In this document: one piece after another, positions 31,335-46,300 of the stretch
Numbering within the stretch: the first letter of the stretch is position 1
How the letters are laid out: each line of letters opens with the position of its first letter
Source: Euptelea pleiosperma
Taxonomy: Eukaryota > Streptophyta > Magnoliopsida > Ranunculales > Eupteleaceae
Length of the DNA: 64,000 nt
Assembly: GCA_035048495.1 (NCBI GenBank)
Contig: CM068547.1
Coordinates: 32,992,502-33,056,501, forward strand
Reading direction: 5' to 3'
Made by a program: the position numbers and the translations under genes
Notes under the pieces: model-generated
Told to the model about the DNA's origin: nothing
What the model saw: only the letters and a program-made list of their open reading frames with translations
The model's database searches: none

Positions 31335-34300
31335 TTACTCTTTCATCTCAGAAAATGAGAACTGCACCAATTGAAGAGTGTTGGTATGGGAGAATTTGGG
31401 TGGTAGCGTCATCAGGGGTTGATCCCCACTCCGCTTCAGCCAGGCCATCCCCAACGCATATCCTAAAGCTCGTGAAACAGGAACAGCAACTGCATTCCCA
31501 ATCTGACAGTATCTGCCAAGTACAAATACTCCAAATGTATAGACATTTTTTCTATATCAATAAAAAAAAACACATGGAGCGGACAAATTGAGAACGGAGA
31601 CCAAATGATTGGCCATTCAAACAGTGAGCCATGCCTCGTAGATATGTCTTACACCTAAATACCAATTCTCTGTAGCATAACATTTCGAAATTGCAAAGAA
31701 GCTCAAAACCAGAACAACAAATGACAAGGAAATACAAGAAAAGATACATAATAAGAGCATGTTGTTTGCTCTGTTAAAGTGATTTATTGGTATGAGATTC
31801 TTCCCCGGGCTCCCCAGTCAACATAGCAAGTTAGAGAACAGCCTCCATGGCGCCCGCCAATGGAATTGTAAGTATCAAATACCTTCTCCGGGCATCTTTT
31901 AGTTGGTAGTTATGGATTCCAAACCCAGTTTGGTGACCTCTTCTGATTTACTGATGTCCCAGATGACTTTCAATAAACTTCAATAAAATATTTATGTTCC
32001 CATGTCAAAATCTGTACAAGTTTTTCTCAAAACTAGAGGAAAACTGTTAGAATTATGGTCTTGACAGCAATGTATTTAAGAGTGAGATCAGGGGCATTTC
32101 AATCATTTGATTTTGAATGGCATAACTTGTAAAAAAATTTTTTTTTTTGATTGGTAAAAGATATATTTATTGAACGGGGCTGAGGGGGCCCCTAAAAGAA
32201 AAACGAAGACCACCTACAACAAACAAGGCGAAACAACTCCAGGCAAAACAGGCCACCAAAAAGACTAGCAAGAAAGGCTACACATTTGAAATCAGCCGGT
32301 CTCACCGACATACAAAGTCTTCAAATCTAAAGCCATGAAGCTCGGAAGTGGCCGATCCCCAAAAATAAGCCGCTGCTTTAATCTTCAAGATAATCTTCTC
32401 CACATCGACCCCTTTTTCTTTAAAAATACGAAGATTTCTCTCTTTCCACACCTCCCAACAGATAGCGAAAGGGATGAGTCTCCACAAAATACGACCACTA
32501 TCTGAGAATGCTTTCGAATGCCATTCTGTGAACAGGTTGAGGATTGACCTCGGGAGCACCCATGACATACCGAAGAGGCCCAAGAACCTATCCCAAATAG
32601 TCCTCGTCGCTCTACAGTGGATAAGCAGGTGGTCAGTCGTCTCCTTGTCGCTACAGCATAGGATGCATCTGTTGGCCATGTGGAAACCGCGCTTTTTAAG
32701 CTTTTCAACCGAAAGAATTTTGTCCAACATGGCGCACCACACAAAGAACTTAACTTTGGAGGGGGTGGGGTTCTTCCAAATGGTCTTGACTGGGAATAAA
32801 GAGGGAGAGACACCCGCTAAGGACTTGTAAAGAGAATTAACTGAGAACTTGCCTTTGGGATCATCTAACCACCATCTTCTGTCTTCCACACTCTCCGTGA
32901 GGTTAACCCCTTCAAGCCGATTAAGTAAGGCCACCACTAAGTCCATCTCCCAATCATTAATCCTTCTTCTAAGATCAAGATCCCAGGATAGAGAGCCATT
33001 ACTGGAGGACGAGACGGCTTTGATCGATTCTCCTTTCCGGTTGGATAGAGCATAGATTGAGGGGAATTCTTCACTAAGAGGGATATTCCCGCACCACCTG
33101 TCTTCCCAAAATCTGACGTTATGCCCATTCCCCACTCTGAAAATGCTTCTGTTTCTGATCTCCTTTGTCAACTTAGAGATACCTTTCCATACCCCAGTCC
33201 CATACGAGGACGATGGAATACTGCTCTCCCACTCGTTCGAATTGACACCTTGCTTGGCCGAGATCACTCTTCTCCATAAGCTCTCTCTCTCATTGCCGAA
33301 TCTCCAGACCCATTTGTCAAGTAAAGCATTGTTCATGAGTTTAATAAGCCGAATCCCAAGACCGCCTTCTTTTTTTGCCAAACATAACCTCGACCAGCTG
33401 ACAAGATGAAATCTATGGTGCTCTTCACTGTCATCCCATAAGAAATTCCTTATCAATCTTTCGATCTTCTTGGCGATGGCCACGGGGATAGAGAAAAGAG
33501 ACAAGTAATAGATCGGTAAATTGGAGAGGGTGCTTTTCACTAACGTGAGCCTGCCACCTTTGGATAGGAATGATCTTTTCCAGAGGGCCAACCTCCTCTC
33601 AAACCGCTCTACTACCGGATCCCAAACGCTCTTGGATCTATAGCTGGCTCCTAAAGGAAGACCGAGATAGACCGTTGGGAGTTGCCCTTTTCTACAAGCC
33701 AACGTAGTAGCGATAGAGTCCAAACATCTAACCTCTCCCACTCCAAAGACTTGACTCTTCTCGAGATTGGCACGAAGCCCAGAAACTGCTTCAAAACAAC
33801 GTAAGATGCCTTTGAGGGCCTGAGCTTGGGAGTGGGAAGCCTGTATGAAGAAGATAGTGTCGTCTGCAAACTGTAGGTGGGAAATGGTGGGGCCCTCCCG
33901 ACCCACAGCGAATCCAACCAAGAAACCGCCATCGACCGCCTTGGAGGTCATACGACTCAACGCTTCTGCCACTAAGAGGAATAGATATGGGGATAGAGGA
34001 TCCCCTTGTCGAAGACCTCTAGTACTCCTGAATAAGCCCGCGGGCACACCATTAACAAGCACCGAGAACCGGGCCGTAGATACACAAGTCCGGATCCAAG
34101 ATCTCCATTTCTCTCCAAACCCCATACGACCCATCACGTACTCGAGGAAAGGCCAGCTCACGTGATCATAAGCCTTCTCCAGGTCCACCTTACAAATAAT
34201 ACCAAGGGTGCCTTCTCGGGTTCTCGAGTCAATGATCTCGTTAACAATCAAGATTCCATCCAGAATCTGACGATCACTCACAAACGCCCCCTGAAAGGAG

Positions 34301-37300
34301 GGAATGATATTACCCATCACCCCTTTGAGTCTGGTGTCCATTACCTTGGCAATAATTTTATAAGTGCTGCCGATCAAGCTAATAGGACAGAAATCAGCAA
34401 GAGAGACGGTTCCTTCTTTCTTGGGCACCAGAGCAATAAAAGTAGTATTTGTTCTCTAGTCAAGCCACGAATCCTGGTAGAACTCCTCCACCACCCGCAT
34501 CAAATCTTGACCCACAATAGACCAACAGCTACTGAAGAAGGCTAAAGGAAAGCCATCGGGCCCAGGCGCCTTGTCGCCCCCAAGGGATTTAATAGCAGCT
34601 AGGACGTCCTCCTCCTCGAAAGGTCTCTCAAGCCACCTACCTTGAATCTCTTCTATGGTTCCAAAGTCTAGACCGTTAAGCTTCGGCTTGAAAGCCACTT
34701 TTTCAGAATAGAGGTTGGAGTAAAAAGATACAATAGCATCTCTGATACCAGTCTCATCTTCAATCAACGATCCATCTACCATAATGCTCGATATGTTGTT
34801 GGCTCTTCTTCTTGCGTTGGCTATCCTGTGGAAAAACTTGGTGTTTCTATCCCCTTCTCTAAGCCATCTCACTCTAGATTTTTGCTTCCAGCTAATTTCC
34901 TCCATCCGGGCTAAAGCCAAAAACTCATTCTTCAACTCCGTCCTCCTGCTGAAAACTTCCATAGGGACGGCTACTGATTCTTCTTGCCTGTCTATGTGCG
35001 TTATTTCCTCTAAAACAGCACCCATCTTCTTGTCAATTCTACCAAAAACCTCCCCATTCCAAACCTTCAGATGCTTTTTAAGGGCATTGAGTTTACTCCA
35101 AAAAATGTAACTAGCTCTACCAGTGAACACAAAGGATCTCCACCAAGATTCCACCTTGTTAAAGAAGGAAGAATCTTTCATCCACATCAACTCAAACCGG
35201 AAAGGGCTGGGTTTCCTACTAATTCCTCCGCTTTCAAGCACAATGGGGTGATGATCGGATGTCGGATTGGGGACGGCGGATTAGATGACATCGGGAAAGT
35301 GGGCCTCCCAGCTGCTGGAGATAAGGAACCGGTCAAATCTACACAAGGTAGGGTGGGTCTGGTGGTTGGACCACGTGAAGTAAGCACCGGCTAAAGGGAG
35401 ATCCACCAGCTCATGTCTAGCCACAAAATCAGAGAAATCCCTCATATATGATGTTATTCTACTACGTCTGTTATCCCCACCCCTCTTCTCGTGAGCGAAT
35501 CTAATCATGTTGAAGTCCCCCCCAATGCACCACGGGTGTCTCCACAAACCCTGCACACTGTCCAACTCATCCCAAAAGTGGCTGCGGAGGGCATTCTGAT
35601 TGGGGCCATACACACCCGAGAAAACCCAGAGGAAACCATCCTCCTTGCATTTGCATAATAAGGAAATGGAAAAAGCTCTTGAAAGGATGTCTTCTACGTC
35701 TAAAAACTCAGGATCCCAGATGGCTAGCACCCCTCCCGCAGACCCGTATGCAGGAATAGCGGACCACTTAAGATCACGCCTGCCACTAATGTCAAGCACC
35801 AAAGAGTCCTCCACAACAGATAATTTAGTTTCCTGTAACACCATAAGATTCGGCTTCCACCTGCGAATACCACACCTAACAGCTGTCCTCTTCACCCAGT
35901 TGCCCAAACCCCTAACATTCCAAGAGAGAATTTTGAGCTTCATTGGGACTGGTAGTTGGCCCTGGATTTCCTACCCTTTCTCCTTTCCTGAGTGTTCCAT
36001 CATAATTGATGTTGCTCACCAATTTGCTGAGTTCTCTTTTACACCTGCTCCTGGGAATGCGAGGCTTACACCCTGGATTAACCTCCCCCGAAAGATTCCG
36101 GCTATTTCCAGAGCCTCTGAGGAGGTTAAGGGGAGCCTTCTCAACAGCTGCTCTAACCCCCATCTCAGGGCTAACAAAAGAGCCGCCCTCCTTCTCGGAC
36201 CCTGCAGTTTGATGAAATAAGCCTCTAGCTAATTCCTCCCTGCCTTCGAAAGTCACCCCAATAGACTTCCCAAAATTAATGACCCGGTCCGTGGACCAGC
36301 ATTCTCCAGATTCCGATGACGAGTTACTCCGAAGTTTCTCCCTGGGAGGCGACACCGGATTAACTATCAATGGAGGCGGACCCATCGAAACAACAGTGAC
36401 CCCATCTGAGGTTCCTTCCTCTACCTGAGAGTCCGAATCTAATGATTCTTCGTCCGTAATCCCCGTATATTCCGATTGAGAGGCTGGAGTAGAAGAGACT
36501 TCAGAGAAACTGTAATCCACCAGTCTACCTTCCTTGAGAATATCCACTACCGCGGACGGTTCTTTAGGTGTCCCAATAGAAGAGAAGACAATGAAATCCG
36601 GAGCACTAAGGGGAAGTGCTGGCCTCTGGATGTTCTCTGAGGGACTGGCGATGGGTCCCATACTGCCTGAGGCGGTCCTACCCTTCTCCGCCACCTTCAT
36701 CTCCGGGGAGGAGCCAGAGGAATACGGGAGCCACTCCTTGAAAGCAGCGGCCTCTCTGTCTTCTTCTGGACTACGAATGAGAATCTTAGGATAGAAGAGG
36801 AAGGCTATCGTGTGAGGCGGAGGATACCGACCTCGGCTTAGCCTTAGCAGGAGCCGAGAGATGCTCACCTACAAAAGCCCTCCCGGCTTTGTTATCATGC
36901 TTCGCAGGCTGGTTAGAGCAGTTGCCTTCCTCCCAACCACCCTCTCCAATCCGACACCTGTCTAAGCCCAAGAGACTCGTACCACCACGTGGCAACGCCT
37001 CCCTAGGCCAATGAACAACTGGGATACGATCAAGCGAGGAAGGACGAGCTTTCATTTGATGGGACTTCTCCCTGTCGCTAAAGGAGAGAAAGCCCCTCTC
37101 CGATTCTGCAGTCTGTCTATCAGATCGATACGGTGCCAGAAAATCGTCCCCTTTGCTCCTATCATCATACGACACTTGTCGTAAACCCGAACCGACCTCC
37201 TCCGTAACCCCTATAAAGGCCTGCGGCTTCTCCATTTGTCCCACTTGCCGCACTCCGTGCAGGCTCGCTGTAGAGGGAGAGCTCGCATAGTGTGACACGT

Positions 37301-40300
37301 GTGCTTCCCCCCTCCGTTTAGCCGCTACAGGGTTGAGTTTAAATTTGAATTCCTTCTGCCGATTGGAGCGAGAATTGACGTTCGTCTTTGGCCCACTGGG
37401 TTGCTCGTGCAGCACCACCCTGTTGCGCACATAGGTCTTTTTACCACGTGTCGGACTATTACTTGGGTTGCAAGGTTTCGCCACTCTCTCCTTGCCACGT
37501 TTCTTCTGGTGCTCCACCTCACCGTCTCCCCCACTGCTACGACCCTGAAACAAGGAAATGTTAGGATTTGCAGACTGCTGGTCCCTCCAAGTATCTTCTA
37601 CGTCGACGATGACTGGGAAGAGGACACCCCTATCACTGATATTAACGACCCTTGGAATGCTTCTCAAACCTCCTGCTGCAACCTTAATACGGATAAAATC
37701 CATATTTTCCGATGCCGCCTGAGAGCTGTCAAGCTCCTTGAGTCCTCCGCAGAGGTTCCCTAACGCTTCGATGATGTTCCGATTCCGAAGATGGAATGGA
37801 ACTCCCCTGAGAAAAATCCATCTTTCGGAGATGAGCGAGTCAACAAGAAAGGTGTGGACTGACGGCCACCACCGATGAAAGCATGCAAAACCGTTTCCCA
37901 CTGTGATGGGGCCTCTATTACAAATCTTCACCACTTCCTCCTCAGATCCGGCAAAACAGAAGAATCTGCCCGAACCAAAATCCGTTAGTTTCAGAATACC
38001 GAAGTCCCTGAGGTATGCCATAATGATCTTCTTTATCTTGACCAGGGGGAAGGTGGCTTCCCGCTACATCGCAAACCACAGCCCTGCACCACCGACCGAA
38101 ACATCCCGACACTTCTCCGTAGTCGATAGTGATAAGGGGGACACCTCCAACCTTCTCAATCTTAGCAGTGACCTCACTGACCTCCCCTGCTTCACGATAA
38201 TCGCTGTGTCGTCGAGGTACACCCGCTGACGGTGGGCTGAAACCTGGAAAGGATCGATTAAGGACATACAAAAGATTCGACCACCCTTCCCTGTTGCACC
38301 CTTCTGGAATGAAGATCAGGGATGACGAGGAATCACCAAAAAATTCCAGCACCTTCAGGAATCTCCCTCGGTGATTCTTCCCACGAGTCGCAACCCAGGT
38401 CCTGCCTGCATCATGCTTCTTCCTCACAAAATTGCTAACCTCTATACTGGAGCAGAGCTCTTCCAAAATGTTACAGAACCAGAGAGCACCGACTCTGCTA
38501 AGGAGGATATTTTTAAAGAAACCTCTACCCCTCTCCGTTACCTTCAGTAGACTGTTGTTTCCCACCCAGACCTCCTCCAAGTCAAAGGATTGGCCTCAAT
38601 CAGCAACGTCTTCCTCGTCTTCATCCAATAATGATATCATTGAGAGATTTCTCAAACTAAAATTATAGAAGTGCAAGGGCAGTTCGAAAACTAAAACGAT
38701 GGGATAAGTTTCGAATCCAGTCAAAAATAAGTTGCCACCAAATACAAAACTGAACAGAAGGGTTTTTCTTTCCATCAAGAATAAGGGTTTTGCAAGTTCG
38801 GTGACTTCGATCGACTAAAAAGGAGCTGCAACTATACTGAGAAGAACTGAAAATCAATTTCAATCAGTTGTTTTTCATGTATGTAATAAGATAAATTTTC
38901 TTTTCTAAATCGATTTTTTTCCATACGGCATAAGTGAATCACGATAGTATCAAGATCCCGTAGTTAATATTTTCTCCCAAATAAGTTAGCAAGTGGTATC
39001 AGAGCAATCAAGTATCTTATAGACTTATACAGTCTATATTTTCACATCAAGAGGGAAAAGTTGATATAAAGGGTTTTTATTTTATTTTGTTATAGCTGAG
39101 ATTTTTTATGGTGGATTAAAAAATAAAGTTTATTTTTGATGTTAGGGTTACTTTAACCCGTAAAGTTTTATTGTTTGTTTTTCAAACAGTAAATTTTCAA
39201 ACCTGGAGATTGTTTCTTTAGTGTTATAAAGAGGTAATTTTTGTAACTTAGCAACTACAGAATGTACAATTTTCTGTGATTATTATTATTTTAATTATGT
39301 TTAAGAATATTTTTAGATTAATATCTCAGCTTAACAATATTCAGTATAACAGTTCAATTTTTATCAGATCATGCATTAGTTTGAATATAAACCCGTGAGA
39401 GCTCAAATTCTTAACAGTAAACTTCATTGACAGAAGTATACTCTTGCCTTTAGCGGGTATCACATTCATTTTCTCCCAGCTCTATCACTATAGATAATTC
39501 TGCATTTGCTGCCTCTAGTCATTTTTCTTCCTTTGGATGTACTTTTCTTAGTAAGGATGGTCGAGTTAGAGATAAAGGTCGTGGTGGTGGTAAAAATTCA
39601 GGGGGTAGTTGTGGCAGAGAACAAGGGAATCGCAAGTGTACCCATTGTGGATGTGAGGGTTATATTGTTGACACATGCTGGAATCTTCATGGAAAACTTA
39701 CATGGGCCAATCAAGTATCTTTGATAGGTGATGGGATTGATTCATAGGACTTCGCAATTCCCAGTCTACTACATCTGATACTATATCCATCCCTCGCGAA
39801 GATTATGACAAGTTGATGAATGCCCAACAGTCTGTTGCTTCCTTTCGCTCCACTGCCACTCTAGCCCAGTCAAGTATTTCTTGTGTTGTTACCACTAGCT
39901 CCACTTGGATTATTGATTTAGGAGTTCCAGATCACATGATTGGCTCCCTAAGTGTGTTTTCTACCCTTTCTCTGTCTAAGTCTTCTCAATCTATTACTCT
40001 TGCTCATGGCACTGCCTTTAGGGTGTTTGGTATTGGTATTGTTGCTTCATCATCTTTGTATTTATCATCTATTCTATATGTTCCTAAAACCCATACTTCT
40101 CATAACATAATCTAGAAAGTTCCACTCCACATGATTGTACGCTATCTCGAAACCAATTTTGCAAATCATACTGCTAACCCTCCTTGGATTCTCAATTCTA
40201 TGCATTCACTTGCAATCACTACACCATCTCGGATTTGCCTTTAATGAAAGTGCCTTGATAAGCCCTAGCCATAACCTTCTTTAAGCAACAAAGACAAAAT

Positions 40301-43300
40301 TTAGCAACAATTTTATAAACTATACACAAGGCTAATTGACTGAAAATCCCTCAACTCCTCTGCCCTTTCTCTTTCAGGTATAAGAGTAACAAAGGTTGCA
40401 TTCAATCTTTTGTCCCACTTGCTCCTCTTGTGAAATTCCTTTAAATTTTTTTTTTGTAAGGTCCTCCTAATTGTATCCCAACATACCTTATGGAACATCA
40501 TTGTGAACCCCCAGCTGGTTATTGAGTTCCATATGGGATTGAACTCTACAAAGCAAATTTTGGCAAAACATGTCACTGGTAGAGTCAATAATAAGTTAGT
40601 AACCTAGTCCCTTGCATGTGTTACAGCTGGAACCACTGTTATGGAAATGAAATGAGATCAAGAGATATAGAGAGAGACGTGACCTAGCAAGGAAACACAA
40701 GGGGGGATTGTTCACTATTTTAGTGGAGACTAGAGAGGGAACCACTTACCAAAAGTACTGGTCCCACTATTTTCTAAAACGAACTTTGAGACGTAGCATA
40801 CTCAGGTAGCAACTGACAAAAAAATTCCACTCTAAAACAAGGAAGTAATTCCCTAATAAAAAGCAAACTTTAAAGATCAATAAACAATAAATATTTGTTA
40901 ACTAAAATCACAATGTTAATAATTATATTAAAGATGAAACTAGGAATTGTACTTGAACATAGAAAGATCGCCATGTCAAAGAGAGCAATAATCGCAAATA
41001 CGTATGCAAAAGAGCAAGAAGATGTACCTTTCTCTAACCGTCCCACAGAACCTATAATAATCAGGAAACCCTTGCAACCTTGCAAACTCACGTGCAGTGA
41101 GGACCCGATCTTGTTCAGGATGTAAAGTTACCTAAATAATTGACAACGATACAAAAAATTCAGGTATGTAAAGTACCAAATGATTGTAAATAAATTTAAA
41201 GCAAGATGATACCAAGCTGCGAGGCTCTGGTGTAGTCAATACAGTCGGCACTGTCTCGTCCCACCATAACCGTGCAAAAGGTCTACAAGAATCAACACCA
41301 TGAAATGTCAATCAAAATGACAACAAAAGATTTCATGACACAAAAGGCCATGGTTTAAAAACTGATACATGTGAAATGAAACATACCGACACGTATTGGT
41401 TATTAGGCAGGCTGACATGATAACAGATGGTAATATAAATATTATCTTGAGTCAATTTAAACTTCTCCTTGTATGTTTCAGCTAATGTTTCATATGTTTT
41501 GCTCCTTAATCTCATATATTTCGGCACGTTTCCATAATGTTTTGGTTGATACGTATCGGTAATTCGCTATGTTTAAGATGTTTAAGTTTTATATAATTGT
41601 TTTTTTTTAAATTATGAAAAATAAGTTTAGGAAACATCTAGGAGTAGGACTATATATATAGGATCTTTTTAATTAAACTACGTAAGTATTATAAGTTTTT
41701 TATTTTCTCTCTCAACCATTCGATATTTTGTTTTAAATCAAATAAATGGTGTCTAGACACATAGAAGATATTCCAGATCCATGATAAATGGGTCTTGCAC
41801 TTTCCAAATCAAAATTTCTTATAGGGGTTTTTACCGAAAAAAGATAACATCTATGATAATTCCTAAATTGGTATCACTTTAAAAACATTTCCTTTCAGAT
41901 ATTTCAACCTATCTGACAAGCTTGAATTTGGGATGAAATAACTGAATGCCCCAAAAGACAAGGTTATCTTAAGTTGCTACATGGTATTCTGCCAAATTTC
42001 AAGATAATTTGGGATTACAATTAACAACTTTTACAACTTTATTTTTTCATTCAGACTTTGTAATTGTGGATGCACCAATCTTTGGCATAGCTTCTAAACT
42101 CAATTACCGACTTTTGAAAGTCAATATTTGAGATGCCAAATATCCTTAAATTTGCCATGAGACTTTATCTCATGGTCTTTTAACCCAGGAAACATGATTT
42201 TCACCAAGGAGACAGGCTTATCGAGCAAACAGAATATCTGAATAGGAAATATTTTTTAAGTGCAGATCAGTTTGGAAATTGCCAGAAAACCTTGTTTTTT
42301 TTTTTTCAAAAAAAAAAAAAACCCTTTATTATATACGTAAAATAAATTTTTGATTAAAATAGAATTAGAAAATATAGAAAGGACACACTGTAATAGTATG
42401 AAGCCATATGTATGCATATATGTATTGCTTTTCTTGAACACCATAAAATACATAATCTTGTTCATTAACTTATGTAGGTTATATGACTATTGATATATGT
42501 GTATTACTAGAAGTGTGACTCCCAGTCTCATGTGCGCATAAGAATTGCTTTTCGCAAATACCATATTCCATAATCATGTGCACCTATATATGTAGAATAC
42601 ATGAATATTGATATGTGGAAGACTGTAAGGTAACTCATCTCTATTTTACCAAAGAAAAAAAACATTCAAGTCTCTCATATATGTACTTCAACGTGTATGT
42701 GATATGTAAATTTTTTATTTATCTTTTACGTTTTTTTGAAATGGTTGTCTCCAGTAGTATAATAAGTTTTGAGTATATTACTATATTTAGTTAGGTGCTT
42801 GTTTTGGCATTTCCCATAAAATTAATACATGTTTCCTAATGTTACCAAAAAAATTCAATCTTTCTTTTCTATTTTCAAGGTTTCCAAGATACATGGTGTA
42901 TCCTTGAGGAACAAAACACTCTGACATTGGCATTCCAGACAGAATGAGCTTACCTTCTAGACTTTCCTTCTTGTAACGTCATAGCATAGTCTGGAACCTA
43001 TTAAGAACCAAAACAGAAGATACATGGAAATTGCGAGTTAAATTTGAAACCGTATACAAAAGGACATAGTCCCTCACATACAAAAATGTGCACATGCATT
43101 TCACTTGCAAGGCAAAACATCTGAAACATATAAAGAAAAGGAGAAAACTGACAAAAAATTGTAGTCCAACAGCAGTTACAAATGATTAGGATGCTAAAAA
43201 AGAGTGAGAAACTAGAAATGTAAAATAGCGTAGCTGTAAAATGTGAAAAGAAGCCACTCAAATTATGTTGAAATGGTGGATCCCGTCTGGGTTCAGATGT

Positions 43301-46300
43301 ATGTACCATGTATAGGGCACGTTTTATATGGAAGCAAACTAGCTGAACAGAACTTCAACTGATAGAATGGTTCATAGTTTTATGAAAGACAATGGAAAGA
43401 AGATTAACACCATGGGTAATTGTTTTGATTGGATGGTTTATATTGTGCATTTGGTATATTTTCTTCTAATATTTCGATAGTCAACCATGTTAACAAAGCT
43501 GTACCTACCTCTTCTTTGAGCCAAAAATTTAATGATTTTCTCATGTTCATTGTATAATAGGCCTCATAATCTGCATTTTGATGTTTGCTTAATGTGTTTT
43601 CACTTTTTTCTAGGAATGAACTAAAGGATAGGTACCTAACCTCCAATGTGCACATTATGAGATAATTTAACATTTTGGCGCACAATGTTAACCTCATTGG
43701 CAATATTCAGCCTCTCAAAATAAATATATGTCAATGAGTTTCAATTGACACATCACTTTTCCAGCCAAGTGACAAAAACTACGGTAACTGTAAAATTACT
43801 GTCCTGGTATCAGTTGAAATCAAGTCTTGTACTGCAAAGGGAAAGAGGAAAGAGAAGAGAGAAGAGAGGGGTTACGTGTGTTAACCCTACACACACCCCA
43901 ATGAATCTTATTTATATTAATAAGTGTGGGCCCTTACATAAGTAAGAAAATAAAACCATAAAGACACTAAACAATCTATAATAATAGAGAGGTCCTTCAA
44001 CACTCCCCCTCAAGTTGGGACGTAGATATCAATCATGCCCAACTTGCTCAAGCACTCGGTAAACGGAGCTGCTGCAACGCCTTTCGTAAGAATGTCTGCT
44101 AGTTGATCAGATGTAGGAACGAAGGGTGTGCAGATCACTCCCGATGTCACTTTTTCACGAATAAAGTGACGGTCCACCTCGATGTGTTTGGTCCTGTCAT
44201 GTTGAACTGGGTTGTGGGCAATACTTATCGCCGCCTTGTTGTCACGGTATAATGACATGGACCCTTCTACGGGGAAACCGAGTTCTCCAAGTAACAGTTT
44301 AAGCCACAGTAACTCATAGACCCCATGGGCCATTGATCGGAACTCAGCTTCGGCACTCGAACGTGCAACAACCTGTTGTTTTTTACTTCGCCATGTAACC
44401 AAATTTCCTCCCACAAAAGTACAATATCCTGATGTAGAGCGCCTATCATCTTGGGCTCCTGCCCAATCAGCATCTGTGAAACCCTCCACACGCATGTGGC
44501 CCTGATGGCTGAATAGTAAGCCACGGCCTGGGGAAGATTTTAAGTACCGGAAAATCCTGTATGCGGCTTCCAAATGTGTAGTACGGGGAGAATGCATGTA
44601 TTGGCTAACTACACTCACCGCATATGCAATATCGGGGCGAGTATGAGCTAGGTATATAAGTCTCCCCACCAATCGCTGAAAGCTACTCACATCCTCTAGA
44701 GACTCCCCTGACTGACCATCAAGTCTATGATTTGTCTCAATGGGTGTGTCAACAGGTCGAGCCCCTAGCATACCAGTATCCTGCAGCAGGTCCAACACAT
44801 ATTTCCTTTGTGAGATGAAGATTCCTTTATTGGATCTCGCAACTTCTATCCCCAGAAAGTACTTCAATGTACCCAGATCCTTGATCTCAAATTCCAAAGC
44901 CAAGAACTCCTTCAACCGGGTTATTTCTGCAATACAATTACCCGTAACAATGATATCGTCGACATATACAATCAAAACCGTCATAGCCTCCCTGTCACGT
45001 CTGATGAACAAAGTATGATCAGCTTGACTCTGACTATACCCCATTTGTTTGACTGCCCCACTAAAGCGCTCGAACCACGCTCTCGGTGATTGTTTAAAGC
45101 CATACAAAGTTTTCTGAAGCTTGCATACTTTCTGTTCATCCCCAGAAAGTTGAAAGCCAGGAGGGGGCAGCATATACACTTCTTCCTTAAGATCCCCATG
45201 AAGGAAAGCATTCTTGACGTCGAGCTGAAATAGTGGCCAAGACTGATTTGCGGCAAGGGAAAGGATAACCCTGATGGAATTGAGCTTAGCTACAGGAGCA
45301 AATGTCTCCTTGTAGTCTATCCCATAAGTCTGAGAGTAGCCTTTTGCCACCAATCTTGCCTTGTACTGATCCACTGAACCATCAGGCTTGCATTTCATAG
45401 TGTAAACCCATTTGCATCCAACGGGTTTCTTGCCTCTTGGCAAGTTTACCAACTCCCACGTGCTATTTTTTTTTAACGCATTCATCTCTTCATACATTGC
45501 TTCTTTCCACCTAGGATGCTTCAGAGCTTCTGTTACAAATGAAGGAAGAGCAACAGAGGATAACGAGGTAACAAAGGATTTGTATGACGGAGATAGATTA
45601 TCATACGAAACAAAATTAGCAATTGGATGTTGGGTACAAGATCTCTTCCCCTTCCTAAGAGCAATAAGAAGGTCAGAGCCACTATCACAAGAAGAGGAAG
45701 GAACAAAGTTAAAAGTAGGGTTACCTAGATCCTCTGAGGATGACTGTTGGCCCTGGAGTTCAGTGGTAATCTGTTTCCCTGTCAGACGACGCCTTGAGTA
45801 CACCTGCAGCTCCCCCTGCTTGTCAGTACCCCTGTCAATAGTGTCAATCATGGTCGGATTAGGACCATTGTCAAGAGCATCCATAGTCAATGGCAGAGAA
45901 ACAGGATCAGATGAGACATGCCTTTCCTCACGACTAAGATGCTCCCCCTGAAGAAAGGCAGGAGTATTACTGGGAAAATAAGAGGCCGACTCCAAAAAGG
46001 TGACATCCATGGTGATGAACCGCTTACGAGAGGGGGGATGAAAACATTTATAGCCTTTATGGGTCGAAGAGTAACCCAAAAAGACACACTTCAAGGCTTT
46101 TGGATCCAACTTGGTGCGATTCGGACCAAGGATGTGAACATAACAGACGCAGCCGAAGATCTTTGGGGAAACCAGAAAAGGAGGACTCTCAGGACGCAGC
46201 AAGTGGTACGGAGTACGAAATTGGAGAGAGCGAGATGGCATACGATTGATTAAGTGAGCGGCAAGGAGAACTGCATCAGACCAATATGTTTTAGGAACAT

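Larger units (their letters stand above)
32138..38830 (-). mobile_element. Nearly full-length L1-type LINE in the last CMT2-like intron
   Basis: It reads on the minus strand, with a poly(A) tail (T run at 32138-32148 on the plus strand), then ORF2 and ORF1 in 3' to 5' order. Its size of about 6.7 kb is full length for plant L1 elements. The 5' end is uncertain (38650-38830). No target duplication could be assigned. It is in the same orientation as the host gene. Confidence 0.88.

Noticed and set aside
32474..38668. Many plus-strand ORFs over the LINE
   Set aside because: They are antisense shadows of the long LINE ORFs and show no known domain.
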